From NCBI GenBank assembly GCA_036571765.1, contig BROE01000011.1, positions 2,311,876 through 2,375,875 on the forward strand: a DNA stretch of 64,000 nt, written 5' to 3'. The position numbers were made by a program, and so were the translations under genes. The notes beneath the pieces were generated by a model, which ran no database searches, was not told where the DNA came from, and saw nothing but the letters and a program-made list of their open reading frames with translations. Below, one piece after another: positions 26,601-37,828 of the stretch (position 1 is its first letter; every line of letters starts with the position of its first letter). The stretch is from Plecoglossus altivelis. Taxonomy: Eukaryota; Chordata; Actinopteri; Osmeriformes; Plecoglossidae.

Positions 26601-28024
26601 CAGGAAGCTCTCCAAGATCGAGACGCTGCGATTGGCGTCCAGCTATATCAGTCACCTTGGCAACGTGCTGCTACTGGGTGAAGGGCCTGCGGAAGGACAG
26701 CCCTGCCATGGAGGAAGCCCCGCCCCCCATTACCATCACTACGCCTCACCCAGCCGTAACCGTGACAACGAGAATGCCCAGCCCAAACAGATCTGCACCT
26801 TCTGTCTCAGCAACCAGAGGAGAGGGGTGAGTCTACACACTCCCCCCTCACACACGACGGGGGGGGGGGGGTGAGAGAAGAGTGAGAGTGTGTGAGTGTG
26901 TGAGAGAGTGTGTGTGTAAGAGAGAGAGAAGGGGTAAGAGAGAGAGGGAGGATGAGGAGAGGGGGGCTGGTGAGCAGAGGGTGGATGAGAGAAAGAAGGG
27001 GAAAAAGAGGGGAGAAGGAAGAGAGAAGGGGGAAAGAGAGAGAGGAGGGGGAGAGACTGAGCAGTGAAATATGCCATATGCCCAAAGCAACGTGACTTTG
27101 GAACATTTCTGCTTAATTAAATCATTGCACGTCCAAACACACATTCTCCCCAAAACCACTTTGACAAACTGCACTTTCACCAACTAGTCGCTGAGCCAGC
27201 CAATTAGCTAACCACTCTGCCAGTCAGTCAACCAGACAGTCTGACAGCCAACCAACCAGTCAGCCAGTTTGCAAGCTAGCCATCCAGCCTCCCAGCAAGT
27301 CAACCATCCATCCAGCCCAGGGCTCTGAGTGCTCCTGCTGTCTATGGTTGGAAGATGGCCCAGTGACTGGGCCCTGTGGACATCACATCACAGTAGTACA
27401 TCAGCACAGAAGCTAAGAGAAAACCTCCTCTACAGCCAACTCCCCACTGCAGAGCCCCTCCACTGCATCACACTATATCACCATAGGCAATGCTACCTGT
27501 TCCCAACTCCACAGCCCTAACTACACTGTAGACCTTTATCATAACCACGTTACTACATTACTTGTACAGCGTTGTCATGGTAAGTAGAGCATTACGGCAT
27601 GCTGAGAAATACCATGACTACACATTACCATGACTACACTATGTAGCCTTACAAGGACTTTGATGTTGAGAATTGTTACGACTACAAGGACTACAGTGAC
27701 AGAACACAGTCGAAATGAGCTCAAATGGATGATAGAACACATGCAACAAGGCAATATATGCTTGAGCGTGTGTGTACCCATGTATTTCAGCGCAGAGAGA
27801 GAGACAGAATAAATTATTAGATTCTTCACTAAAAGGATTGAAACTAAGCCTATTTGTGGGTGAGGGACTCGCCACCAGAGAGTGTTACATCGTCCCAACC
27901 TGAGGAACAGTCAATCAAGCATGTGTCACCATGCTGACGCTCCCTTTTAAACAGTGACTACTCCCACTGCCTGCCAGGACAACTGCTAGGTGGCATGAAA
28001 GCACAACATTCCTGCAAGTGAGAA

Positions 28025-28057
<33 letters not shown>

Positions 28058-31000
28058 AAGAGAAAGAAAGACAGTGAGAAAAAGGGAGAGAGAGATAGGG
28101 AGAGGGAGAGAGTGAGAGAGAGTATAATGGAGCTGGAGAATAATGTCTCTAGCAGGTGAGGAGAAACTAGTGCAAGATGGCAGGGGGATTGCATAACACA
28201 TACCGGCACAGAGTGCACAAAGCATGGACACACACACACACCTGTACAATGTGTGCATTGGGATAGGGGTGACCCAAAAGGATTACTAATTAGGTGTGTG
28301 AAGGCCCAAGGGAGGAGGTATGGTTCTGATGGACTCTGTTCTCTTTACACGCTGAAGAAATCATGACAGACTGACCTCTTTTACTCCCATAAATCCATAG
28401 AACCCATTGTCAAATAGCTCACTAAGGTTGGGAAATAGGTACAGATGTTCTTATGACATCCGTCAATGCTTGTCGATGTGTTCGATACTTAGTGGGTGAT
28501 GGTGTAACGGACCAAAAGTTGATCCGTGAACTGCAAAGTTTAAACATCATCATTCATAATATTTTCCTGCCACCACTAGTTCTGAAGTCTCGAAATCTCA
28601 ATGCTGAGTTGCAGTGAGACAGAGGCCTGTTTTAAAGGCTATGTGTGTTCAGAACACCTACTGTGTTTATGTGTATTTATTTAACAGTCTGAATGTGTCT
28701 CTTCTTTCTCAGAACAAAGACAGAAACACTGCCCTGAGGAGTTAATTGCCAGACCAGGAGGATATGGGGATGAGAGAGGGGGATGAGTCTGGCTAGGACG
28801 ACAGGACTCTCCGACACCCCCCACGACTCTACGACACCCCCCAGGACTCTACTACACCCCCCAGGACTCTACTACACTCCCCAGGACGAGGGGAGAAGGG
28901 AAGAGAAGAACGGGGGGAAAGAGGAGAAAGTATGAGGGCCGGGGAGAGACTGAGCAGTGAAATATGCCATATGCCCAAAGCAACGTGACTTTGGAACATT
29001 TCTGCTTAATTAAATCATTGCACGTCCAAACACACATTCTCCCCAAAACCACTTTGACAAACTGCACTTTCACCAACTAGTCGCTGAGCCAGCCAATTAG
29101 CTAACCACTCTGCCAGAGTAGCGTAGTCCCTCCTCTCAAGATTCAAAATGTAGCCACAGCACAGGCTCTCGCACACTAGGCCAGAGCCAACTCGCTCAAG
29201 CGCTCAGCGATATCGTCTTGCTCATAAAGCTAGCCCATCCAGGCCCTGCATCATACACCAACCTTCCCAGCGCAAATAGCGATGTCAACACACTCCTATG
29301 CACAAGTCCCAGGCGACTATACTGAGTGGCCATTTCCCTGCTGTCTATGGTTCTAAATGGTACAAGAGATGGAGACCAACAGTTGACTGGGCGCCCGAAT
29401 GCCGGCGAGTTCCGCTTCGGTTGAACAAGTGCCAGCTGATACACCTCCCAGTGAGACGTACATCAGCACAGAAGCTAAGAGAAAACCTCCTCTACAGCCA
29501 ACTCCCCACTGCAGAGCCCCTCCACTGCATCACACTATATCACCATAGGCAATGCTACCTGTTCCCAACTCCACAGCCCTAACTACACTGTAGACCTTTA
29601 TCATAACCACGTTACTACATTACTTGTACAGCGTTGTCATGGTAAGTAGAGCATTACGGCATGCTGAGAAATACCATGACTACACATTACCATGACTACA
29701 CTATGTAGCCTTACAAGGACTTTGATGTTGAGAATTGTTACGACTACAAGGACTACAGTGACAGAACACAGTCGAAATGAGCTCAAATGGATGATAGAAC
29801 ACATGCAACAAGGCAATATATGCTTGAGCGTGTGTGTACCCATGTATTTCAGCGCAGAGAGAGAGACAGAATAAATTATTAGATTCTTCACTAAAAGGAT
29901 TGAAACTAAGCCTATTTGTGGGTGAGGGACTCGCCACCAGAGAGTGTTACATCGTCCCAACCTGAGGAACAGTCAATCAAGCATGTGTCACCATGCTGAC
30001 GCTCCCTTTTAAACAGTGACTACTCCCACTGCCTGCCAGGACAACTGCTAGGTGGCATGAAAGCACAACATTCCTGCAAGTGATGAAATAGAGAGAGACC
30101 AGAGAACAGAGACAGATGAGAGGAAAGAGAAAGAAAGACAGTTGCAGAAAACAGGCGAAGAGAGAACAGAGAGAGATTAGGGAGAGGGGAGAACCCGAGA
30201 GTGAGAGAGCTTAAGATATATAATGGAGCCGGGAGAAGAATGTCACTTCTAGCAACGCTGTGAGGTGAGGAGAAACTAGTGCAAGATGGCAGGGGGATTG
30301 CATAACACATACCGGCACAGAGTGCACAAAGCATGGACACACCAACACACACACCTGTAACAATGGAATGCATTCTGGGATAGGGGTGACCCAAAAGGAT
30401 TACTAATTAGGTGTGTGAAGGCCCAAGGGAGGAGGTATGGTTCTGATGGACTCTGTTCTCTTTACACGCTGAAGAAATCATGACAGACTGACCTCTTTTA
30501 CTCCCATAAATCCATAGAACCCATTGTCAAATAGCTCACTAAGGTTGGGAAATAGGTACAGATGTTCTTATGACATCCGTCAATGCTTGTCGATGTGTTC
30601 GATACTTAGTGGGTGATGGTGTAACGGACCAAAAGTTGATCCGTGAACTGCAAAGTTTAAACATCATCATTCATAATATTTTCCTGCCACCACTAGTTCT
30701 GAAGTCTCGAAATCTCAATGCTGAGTTGCAGTGAGACAGAGGCCTGTTTTAAAGGCTATGTGTGTTCAGAACAACCCCTATCTGTGTTTATGTGTATTTA
30801 TTTAACAGTCTGAATGTGTGTCTTCTTTCTCAGAACAAAGACAGAAACACTGCCCTGAGGAGTTAATTGCCAGACCAGGAAAATCCACATCAAAAAGGGA
30901 TATGGGGATGAAGTAGGGGGATTGAGTCTGGCATCCGTCTAGGACGACAGGACCTACGACACCCCCCACTACCAGGACTCTACTACACTCCCCAGGACTC

Positions 31001-34000
31001 TACTACACTCCCCAGGACACTACTACACTCCCCAGGACTCTCCGACACCCCCCAGGACTCTACTACACCCCCCAGGACTCTACTACACCCTCCAGGACTC
31101 TACTACACTCCCCAGGACTCTACTACACTCCCCAGGGCTCTACTACACCCCCCAGGACTCTACTACACCCCCCAGGACTCTACTACACTCCCCAGAACTC
31201 TACTACACTCCCAGGACTCTACTACACCCCCCAGGGCTCTACTACACCCTCCAGGACTCTACTACACCCCACAGGACTCTCCGACACCCTCCAGGACTCT
31301 ACTACACCCCACAGGACTCTCCGACACCCTCCAGGACTCTACTACACCCCCCAGGACTCTACTACACCCCCCAGGACTCTACTACACCCCCCCAAGACTC
31401 TACTACACCCCCCCCAAGACTCTACTACACCCCTCCAGGACTCTACTACACCCCACAGGACTCTACTACACCCTCCAGGACTCTACTACACACATCAGGA
31501 CACTACTACACCTCCACTCTAATTACTTTAATGAAACTTGACTGGGTTTCTACAGCATCATAGCTAACCATGGTCATAAGCAGGCAGTTCTTGTATGATG
31601 AAAGTTATGAATATATTCACTGTTATGCTCTGTAACTCCTGGTTACTGTTTCCCTACACACTCACTTGTCCATTCCCACACACACACACACACACACAAA
31701 CACACATTACCCCCTCATATCTACAACCCTGACACACACAGTTACTCCCCCCCCCACACACACACACACTGTAGAGCACTTGTGTGGAGTCCTTGAGTGC
31801 AGTAGCAGCTTTCAGACAGGAAGCTGGCGCCAGCTTTGCTCCCCCCCCTCCCCCTTCTTCCCTTCCTCCCCTAATCCCCCCCTCTCCTATCCCTTCTCCA
31901 TTACTCCCCCTGTCCTCTACTCCTCTGCCCCCCCCCCTTTCATTCTACTAAAGAGCACATGTTAAACCTATTGCAGGGAACGGGACCTTCCTGTCTGCAG
32001 GCTGGAATCTCAGGATAAGGTTAGTATGGTGGTGGGTGGGTGTTAAAGGGGCGGGGAGTGAGGGCTAGAGTGGGCGGGGGCATGGCATCTGGGTTACGGT
32101 CAGGTTCAAGAGTAGGGTGGAGTATGGAAGTCAGGGTTAAGACTGGACGAACAAACGATAGCTGCATGTACCGCGATTAGGCAGAAGTGCAACAGGATGT
32201 TCGATATTGGCTCTTAAAACATTTGATTCAAACCTCCCAGAAAGCACATAACGAACGGGCCAAGTTTGGTTTGCGTGACCACAAACGTGCTCCCTGCTTG
32301 GCTCATCAACAGCCTGATAAGGGAGCGTCCGACTGACACGGAAAAGCCCAGTTCTTGTTCGGTTGCGCCCTTAACATGTGACACTACCAAAGCAACCCTG
32401 GTGGAGTTGGTGATAAGATGGCCAGTATAACAGTCTGACCAATAGCAAAACACGAAAAAAAAAAAAAACCCATCGCAACGAAGAGCGGGGAAACTACAAA
32501 TACTAACTGTTTCTACCATGGCTGCTTCCAGTCTGTGGAGTGGTCTACATGATGTTAGACAGGGGGAGGGGGAGGGGGGGGGCAAGGTGTCAGGGACATG
32601 GGTTAGGTGTTATGGTTCAGATAGGGTTTAAGGATGACTAAGGATGCACAGGCCCATCGTTGGGCTCCTCCCCATTTCAGATGTTCAGATATTTGTTTGT
32701 CTGGTTCTTGTACCAGGTGCGGTGACACGTCACCTTAGTGAAAAGGGTACAAAACAGTTTGCATAAAGCACATGATCCTTTTGTTTTTTCTTTGTGTTCC
32801 CACTGATGGGCGATCGTGTTTTCTTTATGGAGGGAAAGGATGACGGGTTTACAAAGTATGATGGCAAAGAGTACTTCCTGCCAACGTTTTCAAATGAGTC
32901 TCGAAAAAGAAATCACAGATAGATATCATAGCGATGTCATGGAGGATGTCTGTTGGTGAACACACAACTCATTGCAGTAATACTTTTGACCCTTTTTTAA
33001 CTAAAATGACGATTACAAGGAAATATCCCATATCTTATATTCCCCCTAATCTCCAAACGTGCGTAAAGAGAACGTTTACCAGTTGTACTACGTGCATAAT
33101 TTATTTTCAAAATATGGGCATAATTTGTATCTTGCAATTTTCAAATAAATGATTTTGTCTTAGATGAAGTGGGAGATGCCTGATTGGTCTGAAGAGCTCT
33201 TTGACCCCAGTCCCGATTGGACAAAATTTGCCGAATATTCTGCCAAGGTGTATCAAGTCAACAGCTGTCCACCAGCACTGACCAATCAGAAGACAACACG
33301 TTGAAAGATCCATCAAGATTTAAGCAAAAAAGAAACAAGAATCTTGCATTCTGCAGAGTATTAAATGTTCCAGCTACGGTACCTACCACTGACTGTGATT
33401 CAATCAGTTTGTTTAGCTGCTAAAGTGCTGCCAATGAATTGAAAATAATGTACAAAAAAAAGACAAAAAGAACTGATGATGGAGTCCTGATGGGTCGACT
33501 GGGAGTTACTCCAGTAGAAACGGTGGAGAAATATGGGCCATCCAGTGGGAGATGTACAGACAGTAGAATGAGTTATGTAATGCCACAACAAAGACATGCT
33601 AGGCCATCTGGTAAATGGTGACAGAAGCGATCGTCTTCCGTGCAAATATCAAGACAAAATACCTCTTCCTACATGTCAGAGCAATGACAGACAGTATTAA
33701 TCCATCTCGAAGACACTGATTAAATCATTAAACCTGCATGAGATAGACCATCAGATCATGTGGGAGATGGGAATGCATCGGTATCAGTGAATCAGTGAAT
33801 CAGTGATCCGGAATGTACAACAAACAGCAGGTCTGTCTCTAAACACTGGGCTCCAACTTATTATGCAAGTCACTCATCAGTAGGACTTCAGCGAAATAAA
33901 CACTTGGGCTTAAGGGTTTCAAAGAAAGGCTTTGTTTTATTTGTTGTATCTTTTTAGATGACTGGTATCGACCTCCATCTCAGGAAGCTTGGTTCATTTA

Positions 34001-37000
34001 TTTGCCAGGTGACTTAAGTTGGAAGGAAACCTACTTTGAAGAAGTTGTTCCACATTATTTAGCAGGTCACAGTTCTCATGCAACTTTTAAGGAGGAAAGA
34101 TCTTTCTGAAGATGAAAAGCGTGATGTAGTGCAGTGTTGGTGTTGTGAAAACGAAATAGAGATCATCAAAGCGTCAAAAGATTTGTGAGTGATTGAGCGC
34201 ACAGGAGAATTTGATCAGATAAAAAGGCTTATTAAGGACATTTTTAGTGAGACAAATAGATGCAATACAAAACGCAGCTACAAAAAGGCTGAATATAAAC
34301 TGATTTCTTGTTTGGAAAAGTGTAACCTAATTTTAACAAACCCTGTGTTTTTGTTTTTTATTTGTCCTATTTCTTATTGTATTTTTCTTCCTTTTTAAAA
34401 TGTTATTCATTTTTTGTGATTAATATTCCTGGTTGAGCTCAACCTGGAGGCAAAGATGATGTTGTTTGTGTGACAACCTTGTGCCTTCCTGCGTTTAGTC
34501 AATTTAGCAATGTCGGAAAAAAACATCCCATCGGCAACTTTCTATTTCGCTGCTGTGAAAAACAGAATATCTTGTCAAATCACACCTGATTCAAATGATC
34601 CGTCATTATCAGGCTTAGCTAGATAACGACCCAATCGTTTGAAACCTGCTCCTCGTGGAGCAGGGAAACCTCTAAAACATGCAGGACCAAGTGTCCCTGA
34701 GGACCAGGGTTGAGAAGCACTGAACCAATCAGAAAGACGTGTCCCCAAACTGGGGCTTTTGTTACGCACGTCCCCAATTGGCTTAAGTAGGTCTGTATGT
34801 GGCTGTGACAGTGTGGGTGTGACTGTTTGAGTGTGTGAGACTTTTTGAGCGTGACTGTGTGAACGTGTGTGTGTGACCGTAACTGTGTGTGTGTATGTGT
34901 GACCGTGACTGTGTGTGACTGTGTGTGTGTGACCGTGAGTGTGTGTGTGTGTGTGTGTGACCGTGACTGTGTGTGTGTGTGACTGTGTGCTTCCTACCTC
35001 CTCATCCGAGGTGTCCTCTTCGTACTCATCTCTCAGCACTGTAGTCAGTCCTCTCTCTTCCCTCCCCCTCTCCTCTCCTTCACTCTCACCAAATGCTTTC
35101 TTCACTTTCTTGTTCGTCTTTGATAAAAAATGGTCTTCCTGCAGGGCACAGAACACTCAGTTTAAGAAGATGAAGGCTGCCCGTGTTTTACAGCTTGTCA
35201 CAAGGACAGATTCCCAAAGATGAATGATTCATCACCACCTCTTTTCCAATCTCTCTAGACTCTAGTAGAACACAGTAATTAGCACCTTTGTGAAAACTGT
35301 TTCCTCTTCCAGGGATGGAAGACTTGTTTTACAACAATTTGAGTTCTGCCCTGTCAAACTATACAAGACAGGGCTGGGTTACAGCTCCCCCCAGTGGTCA
35401 GGAAAAAGAATGCAGATTTTGCACTAATGAACAGACACTAGTTGTACTGTTACAGAGAAAGACCAATCACAGTGTTAAAAAAGAGAGACCAGTCCAGCTG
35501 TTGCAAATAGACCAGTCACACTGATGTAAAGACACTACTACGGCTATGTTTACTTGCACAACATATTCAGATTGTTGCACTTATTCTGGAACAGAAACAC
35601 AATACTCCTGCTCATCTGTTTACATGGAAGGCTAATTAAAATAAATATCCCACTAATGTCCTCTTTTACGTGCAGCCTGTGCTTATTCCAATTAACAAGC
35701 TGCGTTGTGTACAAGGTTGACAGTGAGAAAGTGTTGCAAACTACATTAAAAACACGACAGAGATGCAGATTCCAACTGCACTGCATGCATCTGCACGGAA
35801 GGCTCCTACAACCTAAAAAATACCTGCATTTGCCACGTGTTCATCTGAAAATGCTACATTCAGAATATGGCCTCATTCAGAATATCCAAATGGAACATGC
35901 TGCTCACATGACCGTATCAAATTCAGAGTATTGATACTTGGAATAAAAGTGGGATACTAGTGTGCATGTAAACGTACTCGCTGTTACAGAGAGAAGCCAG
36001 TCACACTGACAGAGAGACAACAGGCCAGATGCCTACCTGGACATCTTCCTTTTCTGGTGTCTCAGCTCCACTGCTGGTCCCCAGGGTTCCATCGGCGACA
36101 GCCAAGTCTTCCACCGAACCCTCCTCCTCCTCCTCGTCACTGTCGCTCCCTGAGTCCTCCAGCCCTGAGAAGACACTCTCCTCGCTGTCAGAAGCCTCCT
36201 CCGCCTCCTTCTCCAGGTTCAAGTCTCCGCTGAACAAGGGATGCTGGGAAGAGGAGTGTTGGCATGTAAAACATTCATTTGATCAGCGGTTCACAAAGTG
36301 GGCGCTGGTCTGCAAACCATAGCCAGAGGGCCCATCAACTCATTTGGTATCAATGATCAAATAGGCATTTTTAATGGTACAGAAGTATCCACACATTTGG
36401 ACTGGAACCATGGTTCTTTCCCTTTCTAAAGAAATGAATTATACCTCAGCTCACCTGACCAACCAAGACGACATGGCCAGTAATGTTTGTTCTGTCTATG
36501 TCTAGAGAGGATTGTCGTGGTACGAAATGCCACACTAGGCTTCCATTTTCAGTTAATGTGTTTCATTCATAAATAACTTAACCACTGCATTGATCAGCCG
36601 ACCGGGACTATTTGTGCAAAGAAACGAGCATTCAGCCTGGGTTCATGTTTTCAAAGCTTTTGAGATTATTTTCTTGAGTATTAAATACTGTCAAGTATTA
36701 GCTAAATTGTTAAAGTAATCTAATGTAACACATGTAAAGGCAAAAGCATCTACTAAATCAGTATAACGATGAGGGTTGTGGGCTAATCCTAAACTCTTGA
36801 GCTACATTATGTAGCTTTGATACAAATCGTCCTTATTTCTCCGTAGATGCTTTCTGCATTAAAACAGACAACCACAGTCAACGGTGCCTACAGATACTCG
36901 CTACATCAAGCACACGTTACCTTTACAGAAGACTGAACCAGGATTCTACCTGACCAAGAACGATTCAATCTAAGGCCATGCGTTCTTGATAGCTAGTAGC

Positions 37001-37183
37001 ATGCTAGCACAGTAGTATAAGATGCCCATTCGGTTTCAGATGACCGATTAACATCACATCTACATCGGCACTGTGCTGTACCTTGTCATCCTCTTCTTCT
37101 GCGGTCCTTTTCTTCACACTCTTTTCTTTAGCCTTGCTCATGTTAGCACTGTCTGCGATGTACCCAAGCTTCTGCGTCGGCAT
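19307..37183 (-). CDS. bop1: Ribosome biogenesis protein BOP1, WD40 protein
   Basis: BOP1 forms the nucleolar PeBoW complex with PES1 and WDR12 for 28S/5.8S rRNA processing and 60S assembly. Sixteen exons join in phase: 37183-37082, 36243-36037, 35138-34998, 24977-24823, 24728-24611, 24455-24354, 24240-24028, 23815-23654, 23496-23416, 23323-23254, 21225-21093, 20992-20812, 20496-20205, 19868-19784, 19650-19543 and 19460-19307, giving 767 residues (human 746). Visible: acidic N-terminus (SDSEESVFSGLEDSGSDSDE), the BOP1NT block from DIRNTVGNVPMEWY to CPRQRKMR, then WD40 repeats from about residue 428 (GHTSLVRSISVSPSGQWLVS) to the family C-terminus HPTQPWVFSSGADATIRLFT. The start ATG 37183 is divergent from hsf1. 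The intron 34997-24978 contains scx, as in mammals. The assembly gap lies inside the intron between WLVSG and SDDGSLRFWEV, and the coding join across it is seamless. Confidence 0.96.
21310..21425 (+). repeat. Fish interspersed repeat fragment
   Basis: The sequence 'ttcatttagcagacactttc' followed by 'atccaacgag' matches the recurrent teleost repeat also glimpsed near 3940 and 41515. It sits in a bop1 intron. The family was not resolved. Confidence 0.4.
21837..22570. other. Assembly gap
   Basis: A run of 734 N lies in the bop1 intron between exons ending at 23254 and starting at 21225. Flanks on both sides are CTACTCTGGTCA-like simple sequence, so the gap probably covers a tandem repeat. No bop1 coding sequence appears to be missing. 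Confidence 0.99.
22930..23225. repeat. 28-base minisatellite in bop1 intron
   Basis: Tandem copies of 'acaggctaggctaatatac' plus 'agtgcagat' (about 28 bases), decaying toward 23225. Located between the assembly gap and the bop1 exon at 23254-23323. Confidence 0.85.
25018..25115. repeat. Short tandem repeat with CCCTAA-like motifs
   Basis: Four to five copies of a roughly 26-base unit 'aaccctgtcacaacccaaac', some containing 'ccctaaccct'. It lies in the large bop1 intron just upstream (in bop1 sense) of the exon at 24977. Confidence 0.7.
25555..25770. repeat. Purine-rich G/A tandem repeat upstream of scx
   Basis: Repeats of 'gacagggaggaggaagagg' run through this stretch, about 20-230 bases before the scx TATA-like element. 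The minus-strand open frame here is Ser/Leu simple sequence and is not counted as a gene. Confidence 0.7.
25789..25795 (+). promoter_or_regulatory. Candidate TATA box of scx
   Basis: TATAAAA in the context 'cagctataaaagagtc' on the scx strand, 534 bases before the scx start codon. It is the only strong TATA-like element I noticed close upstream. A leader of roughly 500 bases would follow. Position is the only support. Confidence 0.4.
26329..28745 (+). CDS. scx: Scleraxis bHLH transcription factor
   Basis: Scleraxis is the E-box-binding bHLH factor that marks and drives tendon and ligament progenitors. Two exons, 26329-26826 and 28713-28745, give 176 residues. The bHLH domain (about 63-115) starts at NARERDRTNSVNTAFSALRT and continues through LIPTEPRNRKLSKIETLRLA and SSYISHLGNVLL, essentially identical to mammalian SCX. 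The conserved tail QPKQICTFCLSNQRRG then splices to NKDRNTALRS and a stop. ATG 26329 starts MSFAMVRP, matching MSFATLRP in human. The gene lies inside the big bop1 intron on the opposite strand, the same nesting as in mammals. A second copy of exon 2 lies at 30834. Symbol suffix (a or b paralogue) is not decided. Confidence 0.95.
26870..27060. repeat. Purine-rich low-complexity tract in scx intron
   Basis: G-run, TG/AG repeats and then G/A-rich sequence just after scx exon 1. A similar tract (28885-28945) borders the second copy of the scx intron, so this tract marks the left edge of the duplication. Confidence 0.7.
27056..28800 (+). repeat. scx intron/exon 2 duplication, copy A
   Basis: This covers most of the scx intron plus exon 2 (28713-28745). 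It is repeated at 28947-30960. The first 165 bases, 27405-28025 and about 28265-28760 match the second copy almost perfectly. Copy A reads cleanly and ends in a short piece of the 'ggactctactacacccccc' minisatellite. Confidence 0.9.
28947..30960 (+). repeat. scx intron/exon 2 duplication, copy B (noisy)
   Basis: Second copy of 27056-28800. Unique blocks (29467-30085, 30385-30880) are near-identical to copy A. The stretch 29116-29466 and the GA-rich block 30085-30370 are scrambled by many small insertions and deletions, like poorly polished long reads. It ends in the full minisatellite at 30950-31510. Probably an assembly duplicate; a real recent duplication is possible. Confidence 0.85.
30834..30866 (+). 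pseudogene. Duplicate scx exon 2
   Basis: An exact repeat of the terminal scx exon, encoding NKDRNTALRS and a stop, with its acceptor (tttctcag) intact, inside copy B. Splicing from exon 1 at 26826 to either copy would give the same protein. Whether this copy exists in the genome is doubtful. Confidence 0.7.
30950..31515. repeat. 20-base minisatellite 3' of scx
   Basis: About 27 tandem copies of 'ggactctactacacccccca' with small variants (ctccgacac, cctccа-like changes). A truncated piece at 28800-28885 ends copy A of the scx duplication. The array therefore borders the duplication on the right. Confidence 0.9.
31516..32640. other. bop1 intron, no gene seen
   Basis: Contains CA repeats (31675-31700, 31750-31770), a C-rich pyrimidine stretch (31840-31940) and otherwise unique non-coding sequence. 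No linked exons recognised. Confidence 0.5.
32810..34400 (+). pseudogene. Unidentified degenerate coding-like segment
   Basis: On the plus strand, inside the bop1 intron, several stretches translate into protein-like sequence broken by stops and frameshifts: KYDGKEYFLPTFSNESRKRN (about 32858-32915), MKWEMPDWSEELFDPSPDWT (about 33163-33222), YRPPSQEAWFIYLPGDLSWK and EEVVPHYLAGHSSHATFKEE (about 33970-34100), then a Lys-rich stretch (34189-34330). Two of them directly follow acceptor-like 'ttgtcttag' and 'tctttttag'. I do not recognise the family; a decayed transposon or retrocopied gene is possible. Confidence 0.35.
34795..34992. repeat. (TG)n-rich microsatellite
   Basis: About 190 bases of 'gtgtgtgtgaccgtgactgt' variants directly abut the donor of bop1 exon 3 (34998). 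Apparent long ORFs on the minus strand here are exon 3 reading through into this repeat. Confidence 0.85.
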
Positions 37184-37828
37184 GCTGCGAACATCAACAG
37201 CGGTCCATGTGGAGTTTGTGGAGTCAAGGGTTGAAGTTCAGAGTGTAGATCAGATGGGTACACTCGTTTTGGATGCACGCAGATGGGACCGGCGGGCTGC
37301 GTTAAAATGATACACGTTAGATTGAATATGTGCTGTTTGGGACGGGAATTTGATTAAAAATGCTATCTCAGTGTAAAAAGAAATTTTTTCATTCATTGAA
37401 AAAATTATGTATGTGATTATAACTTCTGACAAGTTTTTTGATGATGTCACACACATGCGACAACAACCATGCGCGTGTGCAATTGGCATTATTTACGCAG
37501 TTCGCACTTGGGAGACATGTAGATTGGACGGAAATTTCCATCTCTTATAGTTATTAATCATACAAGGTTCCACTCCCATACTTGTACGCTAGAGGTTTTT
37601 TTAATATTTGGACTCTGTGAAACTGTAATCGTCTTGATCATAGTTACATCTTAAACTGCGCTGTCAATAATATCACGCTCGTTTAGGCTTTGTTATTCTA
37701 TTCGAGCACTCCCCCCTGTGTCAGTGGCTATTTTTGGACTCGCCTAGCTGGTTAGCTAGCTGTACTGCTAGCTGTACTTCGCAAGCAGGTTTTGTATCAT
37801 CTTTTTTATCTTGACTTTCCGTGTTGTG
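37184..37828. promoter_or_regulatory. Divergent bop1/hsf1 promoter
   Basis: The bop1 (minus, 37183) and hsf1 (plus, 37829) start codons are 645 bases apart and head to head, an arrangement also known for mammalian BOP1-HSF1. The interval includes a two-unit heat-shock-element-like palindrome, gGAAATTTCc at 37530-37539. Core elements were not identified; the promoter role is inferred from position. Confidence 0.6.

Noticed and set aside
30950..31515. Regular short repeats reminiscent of CRISPR
   Set aside because: The units abut with no unique spacers and lie in an animal gene intron; this is a minisatellite.
34575..35156. 193-residue minus-strand ORF
   Set aside because: Only its first 47 codons are real (bop1 exon 35138-34998); the rest is read-through into the TG microsatellite.
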